A model generated the notes under the pieces. That model had not been told where the DNA came from, made no database searches, and saw only the letters and a list, made by a program, of their open reading frames with translations. A stretch of DNA of 64,000 nucleotides from UMGS1889 sp900556055 (GTDB lineage: Bacteria; Bacillota; Clostridia; Oscillospirales; Ruminococcaceae), in the NCBI GenBank assembly GCA_902463265.1, contig CABQEV010000007.1, positions 70,635 to 134,634 on the forward strand. The letters run 5' to 3'. The position numbers were made by a program, and so were the translations under genes. This document shows positions 15,875 through 23,877 of this stretch, piece after piece. Position 1 is the first letter of the stretch; each line of letters starts with the position of its first letter.

Positions 15875-17257
15875 TCAGTTGGAGGATGCGAACTTGTCTA
15901 CCTTGTATCTCTTGACAGCTGCATCATTCATTGTCAGCTCAACAGCTGCTGCCCATTCCTCGACCATTGCGGTGAATTCTTCGGACTTCATCTCATAGAG
16001 AACGGAATTCTTGTTTGTATCGAAGTAGGTTTCATCGCTGAAGAGGTCGGTCTTGCGGACAACGTAGTAGATCTCGTCGTCCTCGATGATCCTGAATTCA
16101 TTGTCGCCGTAGCTGTTGAATACAGTATCATTGAACTTTACGGAAGGAGAGTTTGAACCCTTCTTGATGACGGTTTCGTGGCTTGCAGGCTCTGTGCTTT
16201 CCTCGGGATCGCTTTCGGAAGAGTCTTCCGCAGCCGTTTCGGAAGTTTCGGCTGTTGTTTCCTCGGCTGTTTCCTCAGTTTCGGATACTTCGGTCTCAGC
16301 TGCTGTTTCTTCGGTCTCCTCGGAGTCTGTTTCTTCTGTTTCTGCTTCGGTCTCCTCGGTTTCCTCAGGCTCTGTTTCATCGCCGCTGTTTACGGATTCC
16401 TCTTCTTCGGGGGATTCGGCATTCTGATTTCCCTCGGAAACGGTCATTTCGGACTCGGGGAGAGTAATGGTGTTGCCCTCTGCGTCCTCAAAGCCGATGA
16501 TCTGTCCCTGAACGTCGGGTTCATCTTCATCAACGGTCACCTTGTTCTGACCTGTATAATCCTTCCAGTAAGCGTCATATTCCTCAACGAGAGCATCGAA
16601 ATCCTCGCCGTCCTCGGCACGCTGGAGATATTCCTCAGCCATCTTCATTACATCTGCCTTGCCGTCGGATTTGAGCAGGTTTCCGTCAGCGTCCTTGAGG
16701 TTCAGGGCGATGTAGTTCACTCTTGCGTAATTATCGGTCATATACTGCTTTATTTCGTCGTCGGAAACGGGTGTGATGCCGTCCTCGCCGTAATATTTCA
16801 GGAAGATCTCATCGTTCTTCATGGAATTTGTATAGCAGTCACGGTAGGAGTCCTCGCTGATTCCGTAGCCTTCCATCATGGTGCCGTAAACGGGCCACAT
16901 CTGGTTGATGATATAATCGACAGTGTTCTTATCATCATCGGAAAGCTCCATGCCAAGCTCCGTGAACTTGTTTTCAACGGCGATATACTTCCTGAGATCC
17001 TCCTTGGTCTGCTCGAGGATCCATTCTCTTGAAGGCTTTTCGTCGATCGTGATGTTCAGCACATCGGTATCCGTATCGGTCATATGATCCATGGCCGCAT
17101 AATATTCGTTGAGAAGATTGTAGATGTAGATACCCGCTCTCAGCTCGGTATCGCCTGATCTTGCTGCCCATTTTGTGTCTGCGCCGCAGCTGCTGAGAGA
17201 TACTGCACAGGCAACAGCCGCAGCTCCCGCAAGGAGTCTTTTAGCATTGTATGACAT
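15875..17257 (-). CDS. SurA/PrsA-like foldase lipoprotein with a large acidic insert
   Basis: A lipoprotein: basic N-terminus, hydrophobic stretch and lipobox LSSC, so it should be anchored on the outer face of the membrane. The region after the lipobox is helical and resembles the SurA/PrsA N-terminal chaperone part (for example VSDDEIKQYMTDNYARVNYI). A tract of about 110 residues made almost only of Glu, Thr, Ser and Ala follows (repeats of EETEE/AAE). A C-terminal stretch (IEDDEIYYVVRKTDLF) resembles the end of a parvulin domain. The acidic tract seems to interrupt or replace the central isomerase core, so peptidyl-prolyl isomerase activity is doubtful. The start is ATG 17257, with GGAGGT ten bases upstream. 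A further in-frame ATG at 17296 precedes that site. Confidence 0.7.
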   Translation of the reverse strand: MSYNAKRLLAGAAAVACAVSLSSCGADTKWAARSGDTELRAGIYIYNLLNEYYAAMDHMTDTDTDVLNITIDEKPSREWILEQTKEDLRKYIAVENKFTELGMELSDDDKNTVDYIINQMWPVYGTMMEGYGISEDSYRDCYTNSMKNDEIFLKYYGEDGITPVSDDEIKQYMTDNYARVNYIALNLKDADGNLLKSDGKADVMKMAEEYLQRAEDGEDFDALVEEYDAYWKDYTGQNKVTVDEDEPDVQGQIIGFEDAEGNTITLPESEMTVSEGNQNAESPEEEESVNSGDETEPEETEETEAETEETDSEETEETAAETEVSETEETAEETTAETSETAAEDSSESDPEESTEPASHETVIKKGSNSPSVKFNDTVFNSYGDNEFRIIEDDEIYYVVRKTDLFSDETYFDTNKNSVLYEMKSEEFTAMVEEWAAAVELTMNDAAVKRYKVDKFASSN

Positions 17258-17352
17258 TTTATAAATTACCTCCGAAATGTTGATATAATAAAGCAACGGA
17301 AAAGCTCCGTTAATGCTTCATTATATCACATAAAAATCATATTGTCCAGTGA

Positions 17353-17455
17353 TTTTGCGGTATTTCATATGATTTTCACAAACGAAGGCGGATAATACGG
17401 CGGTTTTGCGGTATTTCGACGGATAGTTTTCCTGTAATAGGACAAATTATCCGCC
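17353..17455. repeat. Direct and inverted repeats upstream of sigK
   Basis: The 14-mer TTTTGCGGTATTTC occurs twice (17353-17366 and 17404-17417). The 10-mer GGCGGATAAT (17387-17396) has a perfect inverted copy ATTATCCGCC (17446-17455). They lie in the intergenic region before sigK and could be regulator sites or an RNA structure. Confidence 0.6.
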
Positions 17456-17484
17456 GCATAGACTGCTGTAAAGGGAGTGATATC

Positions 17485-18174
17485 ATGCTGACCGAGCTTC
17501 TGGCAGGTGTTTTTTCAAACATACTTTATTTTGCGCTGCATATAGACAGCGGAAAGGTGTTTCCGAAGCCGCTTTCCGCCGCTGAGGAGGCAGAGTGCTT
17601 CCGCCGTATGAAGGAGGGCGATATCTCCGCAAAAAACAAGCTTATCGAGCATAATCTGAGGCTTGTTGCGCACATTATAAAGAAATATTACTCGGTATCC
17701 GCAGATCAGGACGATCTTATTTCGATCGGTACGATAGGTCTGATAAAGGCGGTTTCAACGTTCGACTGTGATAAAAACATAAGGTTTGCGACCTATGCAT
17801 CGAGGTGCATAGAAAATGAGATACTTATGTATTTCCGTTCACTGAAAAAAACGCAGATGGAATTTTCACTCGACGAGCCTCTTGAAACTGACAAGGACGG
17901 CAACACGCTCAGCATGTCCGATCTTATCGCAGAGGACGACGGGATAGTTGAAAAAATAGACGTTATCATCAAATCCGAGCAGCTTTACCGTTTTATCGGG
18001 GAATGTCTCGATGAAAGGGAGCTTGCCGTTATTACCCACAGATACGGGCTTTTCGGGCATAAGCCGCTTACGCAGCGGGAGGTCGCCGAAAAGCTGGATA
18101 TTTCACGTTCATATGTTTCGAGGATAGAAAAAAAGGCGCTGGAGGAGCTGAAAAAGCGTTATGACCGTGCCTGA
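17485..18174 (+). CDS. sigK: Sporulation sigma factor, pro-sigma-K type
   Basis: A 229-aa sigma-70 family factor. Region 2 is clear (AKNKLIEHNLRLVAHIIKKY, QDDLISIGTIGLIKAV, FATYASRCIENEILMYFR), as is region 4 (LTQREVAEKLDISRSYVSRIEKKALEELKK). The N-terminus (MLTELLAGVFSNILYFALHI, then KPLS) is hydrophobic and aligns with the pro-peptide of B. subtilis pro-sigma-K. Membrane-linked activation by cleavage is therefore likely. The gene is uninterrupted, with no skin-like element. SigE is the closest alternative, but the leader and the LS..EE start favour SigK. Its presence suggests sporulation capacity. GGGAGTG precedes the ATG by five bases. Confidence 0.85.
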   Translation: MLTELLAGVFSNILYFALHIDSGKVFPKPLSAAEEAECFRRMKEGDISAKNKLIEHNLRLVAHIIKKYYSVSADQDDLISIGTIGLIKAVSTFDCDKNIRFATYASRCIENEILMYFRSLKKTQMEFSLDEPLETDKDGNTLSMSDLIAEDDGIVEKIDVIIKSEQLYRFIGECLDERELAVITHRYGLFGHKPLTQREVAEKLDISRSYVSRIEKKALEELKKRYDRA

Positions 18175-18186
18175 AAATGCCGTTTA

Positions 18187-18459
18187 TCAGCCGATGAAGT
18201 CATATGCAGCGTCCGCAAGATGGACGGGAAGCACCTTGTTCCTGACGATAAGTGCTATGAATTCCTCGGCTGTGCTTTTTTCTGAGGTGATGTCCGTGAT
18301 GCGGGAGTTTTCATATTCGTCCGAGGAGTATTCGGAGCCTTCTCTGAAAAGGCTGACTCCGTAGACGCATATCCTGCCGGATTCCTCTATGTATTTTTCG
18401 CTTTTTTCAAGCCTGCATCGGTATTTTGCGCCTGAGTCTGTTGTAAATCCTGTTTTCAT
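18187..18459 (-). CDS. Small DUF6514-like protein
   Basis: A 90-aa soluble protein. The pattern CVYGVSLFREG, then a Ser/Thr/Glu stretch and a C-terminal EEFIALIVRNKVLPVHLADA, resembles short Clostridia proteins I associate with DUF6514. That assignment is from memory and not tested. Function is unknown. AAGGAAGG precedes the ATG at 18459. It is convergent with sigK, with only 12 nt between the two stop codons and no clear terminator. Confidence 0.6.
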   Translation of the reverse strand: MKTGFTTDSGAKYRCRLEKSEKYIEESGRICVYGVSLFREGSEYSSDEYENSRITDITSEKSTAEEFIALIVRNKVLPVHLADAAYDFIG

Positions 18460-18883
18460 TAATCTGTGACCTTCCTTAGTTGATCGGATATTCAGCTTTA
18501 TGCTGACATCCGCTTGATTTGAGGCTGCTGCCGTATCCTTTTTGTAAATTATACACTCTGTAAATCCTGCCTACCAATCGTAAAACGGAAAGCATTTGTT
18601 AATTATTGAGAAATAAATATACGCTGCCGAAGTAGGGGCTTCAGGTAAAATTATCCCACTTTTGGGATAAAATCAACAAATTCGCACTATTTATTACATG
18701 GGAAATATTTACAAATCAAAGGAAAGTAGCCGTGCGAAATGCTGTTTTTCTTAGCACTTATGTATAATATATGTATGCGGGGGCAAAAATTAGCGTTATC
18801 TTAGCACCTTTATTTAACAGTGTAAAGTGTGTATATAACAATATAGCCAACTTGGTGGCAACTTGTTTGTATGAGATAAACAA
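18460..18883. other. A/T-rich intergenic region with stacked hairpins, no gene seen
   Basis: No coding frame is convincing. The region holds a GAAG/CTTC hairpin (18629-18642) and a perfect hairpin TTATCCCA-CTTT-TGGGATAA (18651-18670). A longer inverted repeat TTCGCAC/GTGCGAA (18681-18687 with 18732-18738) and two copies of CTTAGCAC about 55 bp apart (near 18750 and 18803) follow. A TATAAT at 18763-18768 lacks a matching -35. It could contain a small RNA or the regulatory region of a lost gene. Confidence 0.4.
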
Positions 18884-18928
18884 AAATGCAATTTGACTAT
18901 TGACAAATTGCATTTGCCATTTTATAAT
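18884..18928 (+). promoter_or_regulatory. trp operon promoter with a palindrome over the -35 box
   Basis: TTGACA (18900-18905), 17-bp spacer, TATAAT (18923-18928): full consensus. A perfect 11-bp inverted repeat AAATGCAATTT / AAATTGCATTT (18884-18894 and 18905-18915) brackets the -35 box, with a 10-bp spacer. This looks like an operator and would add a transcriptional control layer above the T-box. Confidence 0.8.
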
Positions 18929-18934
18929 AAAGGC

Positions 18935-19290
18935 ACAATCTGATATATGTTAAATCCTTTGAACAAAGGTAAGTAACAGTCAATACGGTGTTTCAGAGAG
19001 CGGGGCATTCGGTGCGAGTTCCGTACATACGATTTCTGTGAATGGATTTGTGAGGAGCTGAGAGGAAAAGCGAAAGCTTAGTATTCGATGCCGAGTTTCC
19101 TGCGTTAGTGGATAGGGTATTAATGCGAATTGCGGCGTACTTGAAACGATGTCTTAAACATCTTCGATAGCTTTACGTTCGCCGATACCTGATGAGGCGG
19201 GCGTTTTTTATTGCCTGCGAATACGGGTGGCACCACGATATTATCGTCCCGATGCAAGAAAAAGTCTTGCATCGGGACGTTTTTTTATTT
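18935..19290 (+). promoter_or_regulatory. Tryptophan T-box riboswitch leader
   Basis: The leader senses uncharged tRNA-Trp and switches between terminator and antiterminator. Stem I elements are visible: AGAGAG near 18994, GGTGCGAG distal loop, and a specifier loop GAATGGA with Trp codon TGG at 19043-19045. The T-box itself is GGGTGGCACCACG (19225-19237). Its TGGC is complementary to the tRNA-Trp acceptor end if the discriminator base is G, as usual. The terminator is a 15-bp stem (19245-19259 with 19265-19279) followed by seven T. A second hairpin with a T6 run (19176-19209) lies upstream of the T-box. The leader is about 350 nt, on the long side for the class. Confidence 0.93.
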
Positions 19291-19306
19291 GAAAGGGCTG
19301 ATATCA

Positions 19307-20776
19307 ATGATTTTTCCAAATGTTGAAACTGTAAAAGACCTGCTGAAAAGCTACAAGACCGTGCCTGTTTTCCATGAGCTGCTGATCGACAGCTGCACGC
19401 CTGTACAGATCTTCAGGGCAATGAAAAACAAGTCTGAGAACTGTTTTATCCTCGAGAGCGTTGACAATTCCGACAGATGGGGACGTTACTCGTTCATCGG
19501 CATCAGCCCGAAAACAGAGATCCGCATCAAGAACGGCAGGGCTGAGATAATCACAAACGGCGTTACCGAGACAGAGAGCGTTTCCGATCCGATAAAGCTT
19601 CTTGAAAGGATACTCAAGGAGCATACAGCACCCAAATTCCCGAACCGTCCGAAGCTGACAGGCGGTCTGATCGGATATTTCGCTTACGACTGCGTTAGAT
19701 ATTTCGAGAAAACGCTGGCAGATCCCCCCGAGGACGATCTCGGAATGCCTGACGCGAACCTATTCCTTTATGATGAGATAATCGCTTACGACCATCTTTC
19801 CAACAAGGCTGTTATCATACTGAATATCCGCCATGATGACAATGTTACGGAGAAATACAGAGAGTGTGAGCAGCGTGCAGAGGAGCTTGGACGCATGATC
19901 GCTGAATATGTTCCCGAGGAAAAAACACCGCACGGCGATGGCGATGTTGAAGTGAGATCCAACGTAACAAAGGAAGAATTCATTGACATGGTGAACAAGT
20001 GCAGGGAGCATATCGTTGACGGCGACATCAGCCAGGTAGTTGTTTCGCAGAGATTTGAGATCGACAATCCTCCCGATGCTTTCGATGTTTACAGAATGCT
20101 GCGTTCCACAAATCCCTCGCCTTATCTTTATTATTTCGATCACAAGGATTACTGCATTGCGGGTGCATCTCCCGAAATGCTCGTGAATGTTTCCGACAGG
20201 GCGGTCATTACGAAGCCTATTGCGGGAACAGTTCCCAGAGGAAAGACCCCCGAGGAGGACGAAGCACTGAAAAAACGCCTTGTTTCCGATGAAAAGGAGC
20301 GTGCGGAGCATACGATGCTCGTTGACCTCGGCAGAAACGATGTCGGCAGGGTATGCCGCTTCGGAACTGTCAGCGTGACGGATTTCATGAGAGTCGAGGC
20401 TTATTCAAAGGTAACTCACCTTGTTTCGGACGTAAGAGGCGAGCTTGCCGACGGAAAGACCGCTCTTGATGCCCTGATGTCAGTTCTCCCCGCAGGAACA
20501 CTTTCGGGTGCGCCCAAGGTACGTGCTATGGAGATCATCGACGAGCTGGAAAACAAGCGCAGAGGTCTGTACGGCGGAACAGTCGGATATCTCGCATTTG
20601 ACGGAGATATCGACACCTGTATCGCCATCAGGACAGTGCTTTTCAGAAACAACAAGGCATATGTTCAGGCGGGCGCAGGCATTGTTTACGACAGCGTTCC
20701 CGAGAATGAATACGAAGAAACCAAGAATAAGGCTCTTGCGGTCGTAAATGCCGTCAAGGAAGCCGCAAAGCTCTGA
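19307..20776 (+). CDS. trpE: Anthranilate synthase component I
   Basis: Converts chorismate, with ammonia from TrpG, into anthranilate, the first committed step of tryptophan synthesis. The 489-aa protein has the N-terminal feedback-inhibition segment ILESVDNSDRWGRYSFIG and the C-terminal chorismate-binding core (GDISQVVVSQRFEI, AGASPEMLV, LVDLGRNDVGRV, LPAGTLSGAPKVRAME, VQAGAGIVYDS). I chose ATG 19307 (MIFPNVETVKDLL), preceded by GAAAGG. An upstream in-frame extension to 19211 lies inside the T-box. It is first in a six-gene operon and the T-box directly controls it. Confidence 0.97.
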   Translation: MIFPNVETVKDLLKSYKTVPVFHELLIDSCTPVQIFRAMKNKSENCFILESVDNSDRWGRYSFIGISPKTEIRIKNGRAEIITNGVTETESVSDPIKLLERILKEHTAPKFPNRPKLTGGLIGYFAYDCVRYFEKTLADPPEDDLGMPDANLFLYDEIIAYDHLSNKAVIILNIRHDDNVTEKYRECEQRAEELGRMIAEYVPEEKTPHGDGDVEVRSNVTKEEFIDMVNKCREHIVDGDISQVVVSQRFEIDNPPDAFDVYRMLRSTNPSPYLYYFDHKDYCIAGASPEMLVNVSDRAVITKPIAGTVPRGKTPEEDEALKKRLVSDEKERAEHTMLVDLGRNDVGRVCRFGTVSVTDFMRVEAYSKVTHLVSDVRGELADGKTALDALMSVLPAGTLSGAPKVRAMEIIDELENKRRGLYGGTVGYLAFDGDIDTCIAIRTVLFRNNKAYVQAGAGIVYDSVPENEYEETKNKALAVVNAVKEAAKL

Positions 20777-20792
20777 TAGGAGGCTGATTGAT

Positions 20793-22451
20793 ATGATCCT
20801 TATGATAGATAATTACGACAGCTTTACATACAATCTCGTGCAGCTTATAGGTTCTGTTTATCCCGACATAAAGACAGTCAGAAACGATGAGATCACTATC
20901 GGAGAGATAGAGAAATATCTTGAAAACGGCGAGCTTGAAGCGATCGTTGTATCTCCCGGACCCGGTTATCCCGCAGATGCAGGAATAAGCGTCGAAGCGA
21001 TAAAGACGTTCTCCGGACGTGTTCCTATCCTCGGCGTATGTCTCGGACATCAGGCGATAGCTGAGGCATTCGGCGGAAGGATCGTCAAGGCAAAGAAGCC
21101 TATGCACGGCAAATCCTCCGAAGTAATGCTGAACACAAGCTGCCCTATATTCAGCGGAATGCCCGACAGAGTGAGAGTTGCAAGATATCATTCGCTCGTT
21201 ATAGATCCCGTTTCAATGCCGACAGTTCTGAGCGTTACGGCGACTGATGAGGAAGGTCAGATAATGGCGATCAAGCACAAGACCCATCCGACCTACGGAG
21301 TTCAGTTCCATCCCGAGTCGGTGCTTGCGGAAAACGGTGCGGCTATGATATCCGCATTTCTCTCGGAAGCAGGCGTAAAGAGCAATAAGTTCACAGCTCC
21401 ATCCGTTTCCAAGGAGCGCAGGACGGGACTTAAAAAGTTCATCGCAAAGGCTGCCGACGGCATCTCACTCACAGAAGATGAGGCTTACGAGGCTATGAAC
21501 ATAATAATGTCCGACGCTGCGACTGATGCGCAGACAGCGGCATTCCTGACTGCACTGAGATGCAAGGGAGAAACAATCGAAGAGATCACAGGTTTTGCAA
21601 AGGTAATGCGTCAGAAGGCAGCGGTCGTTCCTATGGGAAAATCCTCGGTGGATATCGTGGGAACGGGCGGAGATCTGGCAGGAAGCTTCAACATTTCGAC
21701 TACATCTTCATTCGTTATCGCAGGAACGGGCATGAACGTTGCAAAGCACGGAAACAGGAGCGTTTCAAGCAAGAGCGGTGCGGCTGATGTCCTCGAAGCT
21801 CTCGGCGTAAAGATCGGCATGACACCGCAGAAGGCATCTGCGTGCATCTCCGAGATCGGCATTGCATTCCTGTTTGCGCAGAGCTTCCATTCGGCTATGA
21901 GATTTGTCGGCCCCGCAAGACGTGAGATGGGTATACGCACTGTATTCAACATCTTAGGGCCTCTTGCAAATCCTGCGCTTGCGGATTATATCCTGCTCGG
22001 CGTTTATGATGAAAAGCTGCTCGAACCTATGGCAAAGGTGCTTATGAACCTCGGCATCAAGGGCGGAATGATCGTTTACGGCGACGGCATTGATGAGATC
22101 ACTATCTGCGGAAAAACTTCTGTCTGCGAGATAGCGGGCAGCAAGCTTATCAAATACGACATTGATCCCCGTGATTACGGAATGAGGATAGCACCGAAGT
22201 CGGAAATAATCGGCGGAACTGCAAAGGATAACGCAAAGATCACGCTCGATATACTGTCGGGCAGGGAACAGGGCGCAAAGAGAGATATCGTTCTGCTGAA
22301 TTCGGGCGCGGCTATCTACTGCACAGGTGCTGCTCAGTCTATCCAGGAGGGCATTGACATGGCTGCGAAGTCGATAGACAGCGGTGCGGCGCTCGAAAAG
22401 CTGAACGAGCTTATCAAATTCACAAATGCATCGGAGGTCTCGATCGCATAA
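20793..22451 (+). CDS. trpGD: Fused anthranilate synthase glutaminase and anthranilate phosphoribosyltransferase
   Basis: A 552-aa fusion. Residues 1-195 are a class I glutamine amidotransferase: LMIDNYDSFTYNL start, catalytic Cys in ILGVCLGHQA, His/Glu in GVQFHPESVL. It delivers ammonia to TrpE. Residues from about 208 to the end are TrpD, which attaches phosphoribose to anthranilate: IVGTGGDLAGSFNIST, AKHGNRSVSSKSGAADVLE, RRELG-like RREMGIRTVFNILGPLANP. The fusion resembles the enterobacterial TrpGD arrangement but here is followed by separate trpC and trpF. AGGAGG (20778-20783) sits just before ATG 20793, 16 nt after trpE. An upstream in-frame extension is rejected because it overlaps trpE. 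Confidence 0.96.
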   Translation: MILMIDNYDSFTYNLVQLIGSVYPDIKTVRNDEITIGEIEKYLENGELEAIVVSPGPGYPADAGISVEAIKTFSGRVPILGVCLGHQAIAEAFGGRIVKAKKPMHGKSSEVMLNTSCPIFSGMPDRVRVARYHSLVIDPVSMPTVLSVTATDEEGQIMAIKHKTHPTYGVQFHPESVLAENGAAMISAFLSEAGVKSNKFTAPSVSKERRTGLKKFIAKAADGISLTEDEAYEAMNIIMSDAATDAQTAAFLTALRCKGETIEEITGFAKVMRQKAAVVPMGKSSVDIVGTGGDLAGSFNISTTSSFVIAGTGMNVAKHGNRSVSSKSGAADVLEALGVKIGMTPQKASACISEIGIAFLFAQSFHSAMRFVGPARREMGIRTVFNILGPLANPALADYILLGVYDEKLLEPMAKVLMNLGIKGGMIVYGDGIDEITICGKTSVCEIAGSKLIKYDIDPRDYGMRIAPKSEIIGGTAKDNAKITLDILSGREQGAKRDIVLLNSGAAIYCTGAAQSIQEGIDMAAKSIDSGAALEKLNELIKFTNASEVSIA

Positions 22452-22467
22452 GGAAAGGAAAAAAGCT

Positions 22468-23256
22468 ATGATACTTGATGAGATCATTGAAAAGAGAAAA
22501 ATACAGCTGGAGCGTGAAAGGGCGGCTGTTTCCGATGCTGAGATGAAGAGGTCGGCGGAGCGTTCGGACAGAGTGCCGATAAGCTTTGCGGACGCACTCA
22601 GAAAGGACGGTCTGTCGGTCATTGCGGAGGTCAAGAAGGCATCGCCGTCTAAGGGACTTATCTGCCGTGATTTTCAGCCTGCGGATATTGCCCGTGAATA
22701 TCAGAGATGCGGTGCGTCGGCGATATCATGCCTGACAGAGGAGCATTATTTCATGGGCAGCTCGGATTATCTCCGTGAGATAAGAGAGGTTGTGACGCTG
22801 CCGATACTCCGCAAGGATTTCATTTTCGATGCTTATCAGATATATGAAGCTAAGGTCATTGGTGCGGATGCGGTGCTGCTTATTGCGGCTGTGCATGATA
22901 CGAAGCGGCTCTCGGAGCTTGCGGATATCGCACATTCCCTCGGACTTGATGTTCTGGCGGAAACGCACAATGAGCGTGAGCTGGAAAGCGTTCTGGCGGC
23001 GGGCTGCGATATCGTCGGCATAAATAACCGAGATCTTACGACATTCAATGTATCGCTCGAAACGACAAAGCGGCTGATCGGACTTATCCCCGATTCTAAG
23101 GTGAAGGTATCCGAAAGCGGCATCAGGTCGGCTGATGATATGAGATATGTTCATAAGTGCGGTGCGGACGCTGTGCTGATCGGCGAGAGCCTTGCGGCAG
23201 GCGGTGCTTCCGACATAAAGCGCAGATTTGATATGCTGACGGAGGGCGGGATATGA
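22468..23256 (+). CDS. trpC: Indole-3-glycerol phosphate synthase
   Basis: Closes the indole ring: converts CdRP to indole-3-glycerol phosphate. The 262-aa TIM barrel has VIAEVKKASPSKG, the LTEEHYFMGSSDYL block, LRKDFIFDAYQIYEA, VGINNRDLTTFNV and SESGIRS, all conserved in TrpC. It is a single-domain enzyme, not fused to TrpF. ATG 22468 follows AAGGAAAGG by about eight bases. Its stop overlaps the trpF start by 4 nt (ATGA), so translation is coupled. Confidence 0.96.
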   Translation: MILDEIIEKRKIQLERERAAVSDAEMKRSAERSDRVPISFADALRKDGLSVIAEVKKASPSKGLICRDFQPADIAREYQRCGASAISCLTEEHYFMGSSDYLREIREVVTLPILRKDFIFDAYQIYEAKVIGADAVLLIAAVHDTKRLSELADIAHSLGLDVLAETHNERELESVLAAGCDIVGINNRDLTTFNVSLETTKRLIGLIPDSKVKVSESGIRSADDMRYVHKCGADAVLIGESLAAGGASDIKRRFDMLTEGGI

Positions 23257-23873
23257 AGATCAAGCTCTGCGGCATACGCCGTGAGGAGGACGTTTCCTAT
23301 CTGAACGAATTTCCGCCCGATTATGCGGGATTTGTATTTGCGGAGAGCAGGAGAAAGGTCACGCCCGAGCAGGCGGAGCGGCTTGCGGCTATGCTTCGCC
23401 CCGAGATAAAAAGGGTCGGCGTTTTTGTGAATTATCCGCTTGAAAAGATGAAAAAATTGGCGGATATCCTCGATGTTTTTCAGCTTCACGGGGACGAGGA
23501 CGATACATATATAATAAAGCTGAGGGAGATTATCCCCGAAAAATGTGAGATATGGAGGGCTGTCAGACTCAGGAGCGATGATGATATCACGGCGGCTGAG
23601 CGGCTCCATGCGGATAAGCTGCTTTTTGATGCATATTCGCCCGATGCATACGGCGGAACGGGAAAAAGCGCAAAGACGGAGCTTCTTATAGGACGTGAGA
23701 TAGCAAAGCCGTATTTCATCGCAGGCGGCATCACGCCCGAAAATATCGGAGAGCTTTACCGCCTGACGGGAGATAAGGCTTTCGGATATGACATAAGCGG
23801 CGGCATCGAAACAGACGGTGTCAAGGACAGGATCAAGGTTGCGGAAATAAAGAGATTTACCGAAAGGATATGA
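23253..23873 (+). CDS. trpF: Phosphoribosylanthranilate isomerase
   Basis: Isomerises phosphoribosylanthranilate to CdRP, the substrate of TrpC. The 206-aa TIM barrel starts MKIKLCGIRREEDV (catalytic Cys7) and contains AGFVFAESRRKV, VGVFVNYPL, FQLHGDED, LLFDAY (catalytic Asp) and FIAGGITPENIGEL with the phosphate site GYDISGGIETDGVKD. Start and stop overlap or nearly abut trpC and trpB. Gene order and completeness argue for a functional operon. Confidence 0.95.
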   Translation: MKIKLCGIRREEDVSYLNEFPPDYAGFVFAESRRKVTPEQAERLAAMLRPEIKRVGVFVNYPLEKMKKLADILDVFQLHGDEDDTYIIKLREIIPEKCEIWRAVRLRSDDDITAAERLHADKLLFDAYSPDAYGGTGKSAKTELLIGREIAKPYFIAGGITPENIGELYRLTGDKAFGYDISGGIETDGVKDRIKVAEIKRFTERI

Positions 23874-23877
23874 TATA

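Noticed and set aside
16178..17032. A 284-codon plus-strand frame opposite the foldase lipoprotein
   Set aside because: Antisense of the Glu/Thr-rich tract gives an artificial Phe/Leu/Cys-rich protein. No start signal.
18750..18815. Two CTTAGCAC motifs resembling CIRCE half-sites
   Set aside because: CIRCE needs TTAGCACTC-N9-GAGTGCTAA. The inverted GAGTGCTAA half is absent, and no chaperone gene is near.
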